In this document: positions 25,318 through 38,127 of the stretch, in pieces | Layout: the number at the start of each line of letters is the position of its first letter | How positions within the stretch are numbered: the stretch's first letter is position 1 | Assembly: GCF_000189635.1 (NCBI RefSeq) | Contig: NW_002476418.1 | Span: 1,054,001 to 1,118,000 of the forward strand | Reading direction: 5' to 3' | Source: Tetrahymena thermophila SB210 | Taxonomy: Eukaryota; Ciliophora; Oligohymenophorea; Hymenostomatida; Tetrahymenidae | Length of the DNA stretch: 64,000 nt | Made by a program: the position numbers and the translations under genes | Notes under the pieces: model-generated | What the model was told of the DNA's origin: nothing | What the model saw: the letters and a program-made list of their open reading frames with translations, nothing else | The model's database searches: none

Positions 25318-27338
25318 TTAGTCCACTTTGCTCTATGGTTATTTTGTATTTTATTCTTTTAAAATAATATTTTATTTTATGATATCTTTAGCTTGCTGGT
25401 TATTTGTTATATTCCGCTTCCTTTCTATCCTATATTTTGAATTTATTTAAGTATTTATTTGATTAATTAATTAATCTCTATTTATGACAAATAAATAAAT
25501 AATTATTTAATCACAAATTGCATAATTTATTTTGAATTAAATTAAAACAAATATTATCAAAAATATAATATAGAATTGTCTGAATTCTATTGGAAAAGAA
25601 TGCTACATTCTTTCAAATTATTTTTTTAATATCCAAAATTCAGGTATAAAAAATTTATTTTATATTCATCTCCTTGCTCAATGCTCTAAAACATAACATT
25701 TCTAATTAGCTTAATATTCTATATTTTTTTTCTATCTTAAAATTAAGTATGAAATTTATGAATAAAAGAGAACCAATAAATAATCTATTTTATTTAGACA
25801 CTAAAAGAATAGAAAAAAGAGATATATATTTTACTTTTATTTTTGGTTATAAATCATTGAATAAATTTTTTATTATGATAACAAAATAAATTAATTAAAA
25901 TATTTAAAAGTAAAAGAAAAAAAAAATTACAAACGCATCAAAATTCAGTTTTTGAATATTTTTTTAAACAAAATTTTGAAATTAATGTATGAATCAATTG
26001 TATATATAAATATATATATATATTTTTATATTAGCATTTGTTACTGTTAGTTTGTGTTAATTTAAATAGAAACCTATTTTAAAATCTATTTGTAAGAAAT
26101 ACCATTTTATGAAAATCTTTATTTAATTTGGGATTTTATTTTTATTTACTATATATTTTTCTTATTTTAAATAAATAAAAAATAAATAAATAATTAAAAT
26201 TTTACAATACAAATAAATTCAACATTTAATAATATCTTAAAACTTGAGTAAAATTAATTTTTTAAAGATTTATTTTAAAAATCAAATTTTCTTTATTTAT
26301 TTATTTAGTTAATTTTATTTTCCATTTAAAGATAATTGATTTTATGCACTAAATCATATTTAAAATTATTTTTTAGCTATCTTAAAAAAGACTGTTTGCT
26401 TTGATTTAATAGGGATGATTTATATGTTTTAAAAATGAAAAATTTTATATATTTATTATATGGTTATCAGAAATATTAAAGATTAATAAATTCTTAAAAT
26501 TTTTAGGGTTTTTTTGTTTAAATAAAATTACTGATTATTTAGCTAATTTTAGATACTTAAATATGATTTCCTAGTTTATTTCAAAATAAATTTAGAAAAT
26601 ATTGAATCCAATTAACATAAGATTTCTAAAACATGTAAGATAGTTTAAAAGAAAATAAGTAAACTTCAGTGTCTTCAAAGTGATATTTTTTATGATATTT
26701 ATTTTGTTTTTCTTCCATTTATAATTGCAAATGAAATACATACTCTCTTTTAAATTTAAATTAAAACTATTTAGACTTTAAGTTATTGTACATATCTATA
26801 CAGTATTTCAAAGAAATAATAAGTTTATTTATAAAAAATATAGTAAGCAGTAATTTAAAATTTAAATTTTAAATATCCAATACAAATGAATTCTAAAAAA
26901 TAGGAATTTATTACATCTTATACAATCTGATAAAAATTTCAATTTTGAAATAGATGATTTTATAAGTAATATCTCATAACTTAAATGTTTAAATGAAATA
27001 GAGAAAAAAATTTATTTCAAGAATTTTGCTTGATCTTTATTAGCAGATTAGGTCCTCAAACATTTGCTGGCAAGAAAAATTTTAAAATTTATTATTCTAA
27101 TTAATTGGCACAAGTAGTCAAACAAGATTGATTATTGATCGATTGATTTATTTATTGATCTATCCTAAATTTTAGATACACAGAATACAGTACAAATTTT
27201 AGATACTATTCTAATCAGTCAATAAAAGTTGTCAAAAACAATAATAAATCAAAGTAATATTTTAACAACAAAAATAATTCTTAACTTTAACATAATCAAA
27301 AAGCGAAAAAATATTATTAAAGATACAATTTAAGAAAA
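25318..27338. other. Gene-less AT-rich spacer (divergent promoters)
   Basis: Two kilobases of A/T-dominated sequence between the divergent MFS gene and CHMP5. An (AT)n tract lies near 26005-26025. No coding texture, RNA-gene signature or longer repeat recognised. Confidence 0.5.
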
Positions 27339-28194
27339 ATGAATAGATTATTTGGTGCTTCTAAGCCAGCTCAATAGCCTGTTTAATAACAACCTCCTTA
27401 ACCTCCTCAAGAGGAGCCTAAGAAATAGGAGTAACCACAAATTGATTTGACTGAACAATCTAAGAGAGTAAAAAGAATATTGATTCACATTACAAAATTT
27501 AATTTATTTATTTAATATAAAGATGGAAAATAGAGTCAAGGAAGTTGATGAAACTATCAAAAACCTTGAAAAAGAAATTGCTGACTTGTATAATAAAGCA
27601 AAAAATTCTAAGGGATCTACATAAAAAATGTATAAGTAGAGATGCCTCAACCTTATGAAAAAGAAGAAATTGTAATTTAGTTAAATGTGCATGAAAAAAT
27701 TTATTAAATAATCTAAAATAAAATAAAAAAAGGTACGATCAATAAATGGCCAACTATCTTAACTAGCAATTCACCTTAGATTAAATAGCTTTCACTAAAG
27801 AAAACATTCAAAACACTCTTGAAATGGTAATTAATTTAAATTTGTTTTTATCAAATAAAGGTTAATAAAAAAAACTTTATTCAAAAAGGGTACTGCTATG
27901 AAATAAGCTGTTTCTGCCTAAAAGCAAATGTTCGAATAAGTTAATTTAGATGAGTTAGAAGACTTAAGAGATGATATGGATGACATGCAATATGAAAGCG
28001 ACTATATGAATGAAATGCTTAACAGAAACTATGCCATCGAAGTTGATGAAGCTGAACTTGATGAAGAATTCGCATAAATAGATAATGAAATTTTCAAAGA
28101 ATAAATGTTAGCTTAATAACAAAAACCTTAATAATATGTTCCCTAATAAATGTAATCTATGAATCAAGGATAACTCTAATAAAACCATATCTGA
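27339..28194 (+). CDS. CHMP5: ESCRT-III subunit CHMP5/VPS60
   Basis: Four predicted exons (27339-27467, 27523-27671, 27733-27826, 27889-28194) give 225 aa. CHMP5/VPS60 is an accessory ESCRT-III protein that binds LIP5/VTA1 to stimulate VPS4 during multivesicular body sorting. The N-terminus MNRLFG is diagnostic for the CHMP5 branch, followed by a Pro/Gln-rich insert. The helices are in family order: VKEVDETIKNLEKEIADLY, QKMYKQRCLNLMKKKKLYD and NLDELEDLRDDMDDMQYE, the last matching the CHMP5 I-D-Q-I-E-D-L-Q-D region. NRNYAIEVDEAELDEEF matches the S-x-x-Y-x-x-x-E-L-D-E-x-E segment. The C-terminus is unusually Gln-rich. Internal TAA/TAG are Gln. All exon phases agree. Confidence 0.93.
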
Positions 28195-29665
28195 TTAATA
28201 ATATATAGAAAGCCTTAATTTAAGAACTATAAAAATAATAAACCAACGAATTAATTAATAAATTAAAAAAACTCATTAAAAATTTAATAAAAATAAAATT
28301 AAAGTTAATCTTTTTATTTTATTTGTAAAATCATATTGTTAATAAAATAAAAATCTTTGTTTATTTCAATAATCTTTATTTTCTAATATTCTAAATGATA
28401 AATGTGTTAATAAAATCATATCTAGAATATTAATTGATATTTCAGAAGAATTAAAATTAAATAAGTAAATAACTATTTATTTAAATCTAATTATTTTTAT
28501 ATGGTTTTTAGGATACAATTGTTAACTTTAAGGTAATAAACAATAAAATTTGTTGAATATTTATGTATGTATGTTCTTTTAATGATAGAACACCTTTAAC
28601 AAATTATCTTTTTCATATATTTATTTAACAAAATAATATTTAGAAGATAATTAATTATCCACACAGAATTATTTTTAAAAGATTTCTATGGTAAAATTGC
28701 TTACTTTAATATAATAAAAAATAAAATATAATTAAATTATAGAAAATCTTCAATAAATTATCTTTTACATTGATTTATTTATTGTTTGATTAAAGCATTT
28801 ATTTTTATTTCAATAATCAAATTTTATTCCTTGATTAAAAATAATATTTTGAGAAAAAATATTCTTAAAAAAGATAAAAGTTTATAGAATAAAAAATTAT
28901 TTTTGATGTAAGCATGTTTAATTAATAAATTGCTTTTAATTCATTTAAATAAGGAAAATAATGGATAATTAAACTTTATACAATTAATTAATAATTTAAT
29001 TTAACAAATATTTTTTTTAACTTAATAAATTAAATCTAAAATTGATACTTTTTTAATTTAAATCATAAACTAATAAACTAGATACTTAATTTAATCTTAT
29101 GTATACATAAATCACCTTTTAATTATTTAATTAAGGATTAAATAAGTGTACATGTCTCATATGTGAATTACAATTAGAAAATATTAATTTCAAATAAAAT
29201 TGATTATTATTTTTATTCTAAAACTTTTTATTTTAATTAAATAAATTTAATGATTATTTGTTTTTAAAGGAAAAATTTAATGTTCAGAAATTTTGAAAAG
29301 ATCATAAAAATATTTTTTTCATTGAAGTTAGACAGATTGATAAATAAACAAACAAACAAAGAAAATAATTATAAATTAAATTTTTCTTACCTTTTTTAAA
29401 TGTAAAAATAGTTTTTAAAATAATTTAAAAACATTTTGATTTTCAAAAAAAGTTTTATCAATGTTTAGTAAGATTTAAAAAATCAAACAATTAGCATTTT
29501 TAAAGATAAATTGGTATTAATACTTAAAAAAAAGATATTATAATTGAAAAATTAGAAATTGTTTGTTATATTTTCGCTGGAATAATTTGGAATTACATGA
29601 TAATAAATTATATAAACAAAGTTAAAGTAAATTTTATATATTATTTAAATTAATTTTTTAGTTGC
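28195..29665. other. Convergent AT-rich spacer
   Basis: Spacer between CHMP5 and the acyl-CoA oxidase, both ending here. A/T only, with many Gln/Leu/Asn-type open stretches that have no coding texture. No repeat or RNA gene recognised. Confidence 0.5.
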
Positions 29666-32600
29666 TCAGAGAGATGGTTTCATATAGGAAACATCTCTGA
29701 TTTTTCTTAATTCTGCTTGTATAGCTTTTTATACTGGTATATCATTCAAACGGTTTTAATTAGATGCCCATTCATATAGGGTTTCATAAACTTTTCCATC
29801 AGATCTTCCAAGAGCTCCTAAACAACCATCGCTATAACAGAAGGCTTCTACTAAACTCAATGCTTCGTTTCTCAATTCATATAATAGGTCTTCTTTTGCT
29901 GATTTGATCATTTTAAACTATTCACCAGCCATATAACCGTTTTCAAAGAAGCAAGATGGGTTTGTGATGAGCTTTTAGATTCCATAGAGTAAACATAATT
30001 TGATAAGTACTTCTTTTACCCTTTCATTACTAGCTTCGACTATCATTTCTAGGAAGGAAGTATATGTGAAATATTCTACATGAGCAGTGGAAGCGTCAAC
30101 TAAGTTGATTCCTGCATAACTGTCCCAGGTCTCTTTCATGCTAAGACCTTTTTCTAAACCTTCCATAATTTTTTATGATGCTATGCTTACCAAATAAGCT
30201 GCCTTTATTTAAAAAAATTTTCATTTATAATTTACACTTATAAGCATTTCTTTTTTTAGATTTTAGTTATATTTTTCAAAAGTGGTTATGCTTATATATA
30301 ATAAGATGTAACCTTAATTAAGATGAGGTTTTTTATTTGACAATTTCAGTAAAAAAAATTAATTAAAAATTATGTTTTTTAAGAATAAATTATTTCTTAG
30401 CTTAAAAATAGAACTAATTTTATTGATCAGAGCTTAATTTATCAGAAAGATTTTCTTTTGTAAAAAGATATTCTAAATTCATAGAATATTAAACATTTTA
30501 TTGTTTTTTTGGATTGCTTTCATGGTATTTTAAAATGTTTAATGAATTTTTGAAAATAAATTACTTTGTATCTAAGACATTTTCTTATTAAGTCTATGTT
30601 AAGGACTTCCCTTTTAGATTAGGCAGTAAATTTCTCGTTTTCAATTCCTACAACGCATTTCAAGTATTCAATGAAGGGAGGAATTTTTTCTCCTTTTAAT
30701 GACTTGTTTAAGCCTTTCACTAAATAGCTTGCTGTTTACAAAGATAAAACTGTATTTTCACCTTCATAAGTAACAAAGGGAGAGAATTCATGGTAGATGT
30801 CTACGAATCTTGAAAATGCTGAAAATCCATGACCACCACAAGCTTGTCTTACTTTTTCTATGGCTTCAAGCATTCTTGCAGTGTAAACAGCTTTTTAAAA
30901 TTAAAAATAATTTTAAAGTGATCTTGTAATAACGTTTATAATATCATAAATATAATAAATATAAAGAGTAGCGCATTATTTGTTAAATTGCTATTTATTT
31001 ATTTTTTTTTCAATTGTAGATTACTTAGTTCTTCTTTGTTTTTATCAAATTAATCTTAGATAAAATTTAAATGCTAATTGTTAATCTAAATTGATTTGTT
31101 TATTTGCTGTTTGTTGGTATAAATTTTTTAAATTCAAAATGTACCTTTGCATCCACTTGCGATAGCATGATAGTCTTTAAATAAAGAAAAATCTTCTCTT
31201 TCAAAAATGTTTTTTATATTTTGTTAGTGAAGACGTGTTATTTTTCTTCCACCTGCAAGGAGGGCGTATGTTTCAGCAATATATGGAATTATTTTTTCTT
31301 ATTGCAATTAGTAATCTAAGACTTTTTTTTCTATGCCGTTTGAATCCTTAAATTATGTTCTAAAGAGAGAGTATCTTGTGCCTATTGTCAGAGTCCTTGC
31401 CATAATTAGAGAGCAACTCGTGATAATATCAGTTCTGATTTCCATCATGCAAGCATAGCCTACTTTTTCATTTTTTGGCTTAGAGAAAATACCACTCTTG
31501 CTTACCTTAGCGTATCTCATAAGCATATTTTCTCTAGGTATTCTAACATTGTTCATTCTTAGGTACCCATTATCCTTAGCATTCTTTGTAATAAATGAGA
31601 ATATAAATATTTAATGAAAAAAAAATCGATGGATTTGTAAAATTTTTTCGAATAAACTCGTCATATCTTTAGATTTAGAAAAATGATCATTTAATTACAT
31701 AACCCATCTTGACTCCTAGATCTCCAACAGTTATTCCAGGAAGTGGTTCATGATTTTCGGTGTCTCTTATTTAAACTATAAATGCTTGCACTCCGTAGTT
31801 CTTTCCATCAATTAAAAGTTAGGCAAAGGCTACAACATGTGTGCTAGTAATACCCTATATTACAAAAAACATTAAACATCTGTTTGAAAAAATGAAAGAA
31901 TATTGATTGAAGAAGTAGAACCTAGAGGATAGAACTTTTCCTAATTTACTTACAATTTTTTTTATAAAAGGAATAAAAATAGCTTATATAAATTAAAGAA
32001 GTTCTGTGGAGATTACTCGAGTTATTTTTAATTAATTTTTTTTATTATTGAGAAAATCTTCTGTTTATTTCCGATACAGAGTGTAAAGGTCATTGTAAAA
32101 AATTAATTATTAAAAGGTTTTGAGCTTAAAACACAGAAACTTACTTCATAATTCTTCAATAAGGATATCTCATATGAAGGACAATAAAATATACAAAAAA
32201 TTTAAATACTCTAAAAATGCTAATTTGCTATTTTTGATAAACATTTTCATCCTTAGGAAGGACAATTTAGCTGTTAAAAGCATTTATTTGGAAAAAATTT
32301 TGAATATCCAGTAGGTTCTTAACTGTATCAAAAATACTAAAATATAAATAAAAAATATGTTACCAATTCACCAGGCCACCATTTGGTTGAAGACAAGGTA
32401 GGACTGTTGATAATAAATTCTTGGTTATCTATGTCAAAAGTAGCTGTTGTTTCTAAGCTCTGGACATCCGATCCGTGCCCGAGTTCAGTTTGAGCATATG
32501 TGCCGAAAATTTAATGAGATTCAGCTAAAGGGATCCAGTACTTGACTTGTTTATCTGTGCCCAAATATTTAATAGTTGGAATGAACATCTTCCAATGAAG

Positions 32601-33154
32601 ACCACAAAAAGGCTGGTTATCAATGTGACTGCTCAAAACGTAATTAAAATCTTCCTTTAAACATTTTAAAAAATAGTAAATTCATTAATGTTAGTTAGTT
32701 TGTTAGCTTTAAAAACGATTTAAATTTTTAAATGAAAATATTGATTGGTATTAGAAAAATTATCATTCATTCGTTCATTCTAAGATAATTAATAACCGAT
32801 TAAAAGCCAAATACACCTAGAATCAAGCCAAATTCAAATTAAACTGAATTAATTTAATTATTTTAAATAGAAATTTCTGTTTACTGTATTGTGAAAGCCT
32901 AATAACTCATGCATTCTTCTGGTTCTCTAAGCCATTAATATGAAGATTTCTTCTCTAGAAGCTCCAAGGTGCTTAGGATCATACCTGATCAAAGGATCTT
33001 CTTCACATATTCTTTGTAATTTATTGATCCTATCAATTTTTTCTTGTGATCCCCAAATAACAAGTGATAAGTCATTGACTTCAAATGATGCCTTGGATCT
33101 CTCTTAGGCATAAAAATCGTTTGAGCTGTCTTAAATATGTTGAGTTCTTCCCAT
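29666..33154 (-). CDS. Acyl-CoA oxidase (peroxisomal type)
   Basis: Six predicted exons (33154-32885, 32654-32364, 31854-31699, 31583-31145, 30890-30565, 30202-29666), all phases consistent, give 672 aa, the usual ACOX length. It should catalyse the first step of peroxisomal beta-oxidation, acyl-CoA to trans-2-enoyl-CoA with H2O2. The N-terminus has [13 protein letters not shown], then [20 protein letters not shown] and [16 protein letters not shown] (FAD/substrate site), [28 protein letters not shown] and CGGHGF. The catalytic Glu is residue 428 in [16 protein letters not shown]. It ends in ...YMKPSL, which is not a standard S-K-L type PTS1, and I see no clear PTS2 in the first 30 residues. 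The start ATG lies just after a TTTTTCAG-like acceptor, so a 5' UTR intron is possible. Confidence 0.93.
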
Positions 33155-33980
33155 ATTTTAATGTAAATCTGAAAAATGATGCAAGTGAGTTAAACTGTTT
33201 ACCTTTATGATAAAAAAGCTTTAATTATGAAAATTTAGATTTATTTATATAATTAAATTAAAACAATAGGCGAATTTAAATCGATGCTAAGTTGTATTAA
33301 ACAAGCGTGTTAAATGATGTCTATTTCGACTGTCCTCATTTCATAGGTTATTCTGTGACGTAATGCTTTGTCATCAGCTTTTGTCTTGCCTTCTGTGAAA
33401 CTTTAATTGCAGTCTGAAAAATTACGTCATTTACTGTAGCTGTAAAACTTAAATTCTATTTTCAATACAATTTCCCACTTTTTTAATAGATTTTTAGCTG
33501 AAAAACTGTAAATTTTAAAATTTTTAGGATAATCAAATATGTTTTTCAAATTCATTTTTACAAAGATGCATTAGATTTAAAGTTAAATTTAGATAAAAAG
33601 GAATATTTTTATGAAATAAATACATTTATCTATGTTTTTAAATAATAATTAACTAATTTTTATAATATAAATGAAACATTTGACAGTTTAGTTTATAAAC
33701 AGTGCTATTAATCGATTTAAAATTAAAATGATAATTTTGTTGACGTAAAGTCAAAATTTAATTACATATTATTTTTAAAAAGGATTTAAACGGAAAGAAA
33801 ATGGATCTGTAAGATCATAATTCAATTAAAATTTTACTGAACTATAAATTTCTCAAGATAAATAATTAAATGAATCTAAAATTTGTTTTCCTTTCAATTT
33901 ATTTTTTAAATATTAAATTTAAAATAATCAAAATAAATAAATTATTTTGTATGAATTAAAAATTATTTTTACTTTTCACA
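33155..33980. other. 5' flank of the acyl-CoA oxidase, with a GC-richer island
   Basis: Mostly A/T, except for 33312-33417, which is described separately. The rest should include the acyl-CoA oxidase promoter. Confidence 0.45.
33312..33417 (+). ncRNA. GC-richer island; candidate box C/D-like small RNA or cryptic exon
   Basis: About 105 bases with roughly 40 % G+C stand out from flanks near 15-20 %. On the plus strand it begins with a box C-like TGATGT (33316-33321) and ends with a box D-like CTGA (33414-33417), the spacing of a box C/D snoRNA. The flanks pair only weakly. On the minus strand the same bases are an open frame (S-F-T-E-G-K-T-K-A-D-D-K-A-L-R-H...), so a leftover or 5' exon of the acyl-CoA oxidase transcript is the main alternative. 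I cannot decide between them. Confidence 0.25.
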
Positions 33981-34990
33981 GTAAAAAATTTAAAAAATTT
34001 GACATTATTTTAAATTTAAAATCAATTTGTAATAAAATTGCTAAAATTTTTATTTGATATGAATAATTTTTTAAAAAGTAAAATAGCTTGTTTTGAAAAT
34101 TATTTTAATAGCAACAATAAATCTTTAGATTTTGGAATTTATTTAAATTTATAATAAATATGAATTTTAGTTAAATTCAATTGATTTGTTTTAAATCATT
34201 TTTAATAAGCAAAATAACTTATTTTAAAAAATATTTTAATAGTTAAGTAATAATAAAATCTTTTAGATTTTGGTATTCTTTTAAATTTAAAATAAAAATG
34301 TAATACAACTTCTACAAACTTTGATTTGAATACATTTTTATTAATATAAAATAGTTAGTTTCAATAATTTGAATTTTAATTAAATTGATTTGATTTGTTT
34401 TGAATCATCTTTAATAAGCAAAAAAACTTATTTTAAAAAATATTTAATAGTTAAGCAATAATAAAATCTTTTAGATTTTGGTATTGTTTTAAATTTAAAA
34501 TAAATATGTAATACGATAATCAGTAAAATTTGATTTTAATACATTTTTATTGATATAAAATAGTTAGTTCAAAAATATTTTAATAATTAATCATAAAATC
34601 TTTTAGAATTTTGTATTATTTTAAATTTATAATAAATTTTAATAAACAAAAATATCTTATTTTAAAAACTATTTTAATAAATAAATAATAAGACATTATA
34701 CTAAATTTAAAATGAATATGTTATAGAATTTCTACAAAATTTGATTTGACTTGAATACATTTTTATTAAAATAACCTCAAAATTATATGGATTTTATGCG
34801 ATTTTTAATTTATAAAATATTAAATAGAATTTATAAAAAATTAGATTTGGCTCAAATAAATTTTTATTTAAATAAAATTGCTTGTTTTCATAATTATTTT
34901 AATAATTAACCTCAAAAATTATTAGATATCATTTTAAATTTATAAAATATTAAACATGCAAAAATATTTATTAAAAATTAGATTTGATTC
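33981..34990. repeat. Degenerate ~209-bp tandem repeat array
   Basis: The clearest two units start near 34165 and 34374 and repeat with a period of about 209 bases. Shared landmarks in order are ATTGATTTG, TTTAATAAGCAAAA, ACTTATTTTAAAAAAT, AATAATAAAATCTTTTAGAT, TTTGGTATT, TTTAAATTTAAAATAAA, TGTAATAC and ATATAAAATAGTTAGTT. Shorter, more decayed units extend left to about 33980 and right to about 34990. No coding potential. Likely non-coding satellite-like or an old duplicated spacer. Confidence 0.65.
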
Positions 34991-36108
34991 AAATAAAATT
35001 GTATTAAACAATTAATATCACAAGAAAATTAAATGGGTTTAAATTTTGATTGATTGTAATAAATTTTTAAAAGTTAAAATAATCAAAAGCTTTTTTTATT
35101 TATGTTAGCTTCATTTTAATTTTAATAACACTTTACTTTTTAAAATCGTTGGTCTTTCAATGAAGATTTAAGAAGCTAAATTAGCAGGTTAACTTTCTTG
35201 TTATAAATATAAAATCAGTTAAAATTTAATAAAAATATTTATTATTTATCATATTTAAAAAAAGCTAGTTTTTAATTTGATGAAATTATTTTAAGAAATT
35301 TAATTTAAAAAAATACTAAATACCATTATAGAATTAAAATAAGACAATTAAAACAAACAGGTAATTTATTTCATATAAACATAAAAGTAGATAAAGCAAA
35401 GCAATAAAATTGAAATTTTATACAACTTATTTAGTAATTTTTCAAAAAAAGATTTGAAGAAATAGTATTAAGAAAACTAATCTTATAAAAAAGAATTTGT
35501 CTTAGAATTTAACTTTATTAAGAAATGCAATAAATTATTTTAATCAAAATAACTCAAATAAAATTGGCCTAAAAATAAAGTCCATTAAATATTAATAGAA
35601 CTAAAGTTTATTAAAAATACCACAAATGAAAATAAAAAAATTTTTAATTTTAAATTAAGAATAATTAATTTGCACAAAAATAAAGCTACATTATAATTTT
35701 ATAAACTAAAATAATATTTTATTTGCTTTATGTTGTTTTTTATAAAGTAGATTATTTAAATTTAAATACAGTTTATATTTATGAGAATATTTTGAGTAAA
35801 ATTAAATTTATGAATTTGTGGGTATTTGTAAGATAGATAGATAGATAATATTTTGATTATATTTAGTAAAATAGTAAACGAATTAAAATTCTTTTTACTT
35901 TGGATTAGCAATATCAAAAAACATAATTTTCTAATAATGTTGATTTAAAATATAAAAGAAAATAGATTTGAATTAAATCTTTGATAATCTAAATAATTAA
36001 TATATAAAAAATAGTAAATTTATTGTAATAGATTATCAAAAATTATTCATTTTGTCCTCTATTACAGAAGAAATAAACTATACTTTTAAAAAAAGTGCCT
36101 AGAAAGGA
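34991..36108. other. AT-rich spacer
   Basis: No gene seen. A (GATA)n tract lies at 35831-35848. Confidence 0.5.
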
Positions 36109-36543
36109 ATGGATTATTATGATTACGATTATGATGAAACTTACCAAAAAAATTCTCCAACAAGTGAAGAATATGTTTTTGAATAAAGTCAGCAGTAAAA
36201 ACTTCCATATTGCGTTACAAACATTGTTGAAGGGTAAATTGAAAATCCCTATTTATATTTAGATTATGAGGAGGAATAATAAAAGGACGAATAAGAATAA
36301 GAATAACGTGAAATATCTTATGAAAATGTTTAACTGAGTTAAAAAAATGTTGTTTGCAGTGGAAATTTAGGTGAAAATAATAAAATTGTCTAAAATTAAG
36401 ATTAAGAATTAGGTAGCACCACTGCTAATACTAATTTTGAAATATATGAAGAGAATTAGACTAATGAAGATGGTGAAAGAGCTAAAGTACTTTAAATAAT
36501 ATACAAGAGACAAGACCAATAGATTGATATCCTATAAAATTGA
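36109..36543 (+). CDS. Small acidic Gln/Glu-rich hypothetical protein
   Basis: Frame of 144 aa from ATG 36109 to TGA 36541-36543. It starts with a Tyr/Asp repeat (MDYYDYDYDET) and is acidic and Gln-rich throughout, with a QQKDEQEQEQRE patch. No domain, signal peptide or membrane span is visible and I do not recognise it. G+C content is clearly above the spacers on both sides, and GAT/GAA codons dominate, which supports a real coding region. The C-terminal part (ERAKVLQIIYKRQDQQIDIL) could form a short coiled coil. An undetected intron near the 3' end could extend it, because related composition continues to about 36700. Confidence 0.55.
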
Positions 36544-38127
36544 AATTTTAAAGAATAGTAGGATATTATAAATTATTAAATATTTATATAAAATAGAAAT
36601 AAGTATACATGCTAGGATTGTAAAACAATAGACTAAAGTATAAAGTGAAAAAGTATTAAAAGAGCCTATACAAGGTACCAATAAAATAAAGCATATTTAC
36701 AATAATTAATTAATCTTAGCATAAAGAAAATACTATTTAATATTATAAGTATTTTTACAATAAGTAGAAACACTTATATTATCATAAATCAATCAATATA
36801 TTTATTTATTTATTACTCAGATTAAAATAATAAAAAATTATAATAATCATCTAATGGCTTCATGCAAATTATATACTCAAGACAAATAATAATTAAATTA
36901 ATTTATTTATCTAACTCAAAACTTACAAACAACCAAAATGAACTAACTATTTAACTAACTTATTAATTAATAATTAATTAACTAACTTTCTCTATTTTAA
37001 GAATCTATTATAATTCTTATTTATTTTTATACTATTATTCTTTAAAATATATTCATCAAATATTAAAGAACTAAATAGCTTATTGAATCTTATTTACTTA
37101 TATATAGATTTTTATTACTTCTTAATTTTTATTAGCAATTATTAATACTAAAGTATTTTTAATAATTCCTCAAATTCAAACCTTTTTTTAAATTAAACTT
37201 ATTTAAGTAATAAATAATAGTTATCTATCATCTTTTTTATTTTGAATAGTTAATCATTATTTCAATCCAAATTAAGTTATGAGAAAAATTTATTATTTAT
37301 TAATTGTTAGCTATCTATCTATTAATTTGTTTTACTTCAAATCCAAATATTTTTTAAATAAAATCAAAATATTATTTATCAATTCCATTAAATTGTAAAT
37401 TATCTACCTTTTTGCTTTACAATAAATATATGTATGAGCCAAATTTTAATCTAATTTACAGGATGTTTTGTTTATTTATTTATATTCTTTTAAATATATT
37501 TATTTAAAGCTTTTTATTTGAACATTTTTAACATTAATATGTATTTTAAAATTAATTAATAAACTTTCAATTGATTGAAACGATTTTAAAATTTTTTTGT
37601 TTTCTTATTAGATTTTATTTAAACATAATTAAAATAATTATTATAATTGTCAATAAAAAAATTAACTTTCACTTTCAAATTTATATTTTTACAAAAAAGT
37701 AAAATAATATTATTCTCCCATTAAATTGATCAAGATTTAAAAAATAATTTATTTAAAATAAACATTATTTTAAAACATTTAATACTTTATATTAATCATT
37801 TTTAATTATTATTTTATCAAAAAACCCTTTTTATTTAATTTATTATATTTAAAATTTTTTTATATGATTGATAACTGTCAAAAAAAATGTTGTTTAGCAC
37901 AATTAAGAAATAAAAAAAGTAAAAAATTAAATAATAATATTATTAATTTAGAAATATCAGAAGTGTATAATATTATAATAAATCAGAATAAGTTTTTAAA
38001 GCACACATATTCTTCTGAATTAATTTATATATTTTTTAAATTATAGATAACAAATAATCCAGAGTAAACAGCATAATATTAATTAACTTACCAAAATAAT
38101 AAGTAAATAAATAAATAGTTTTTAAAA
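36544..38127. other. Gene-less AT-rich spacer
   Basis: Contains many TTAACTAACT/TTATTTATTTA type short repeats between 36780 and 37000. A 61-codon open frame at 37864-38046 has only background A/T composition and was not accepted as a gene. Confidence 0.5.

Noticed and set aside
32120..32314. Plus-strand 64-codon frame
   Set aside because: Lies within the 509-nt third-exon intron of the acyl-CoA oxidase and has background composition.
37864..38046. Short frame starting MIDNCQKKCC
   Set aside because: A/T composition is no better than spacer and 61 codons are expected by chance; no start context or homology seen.
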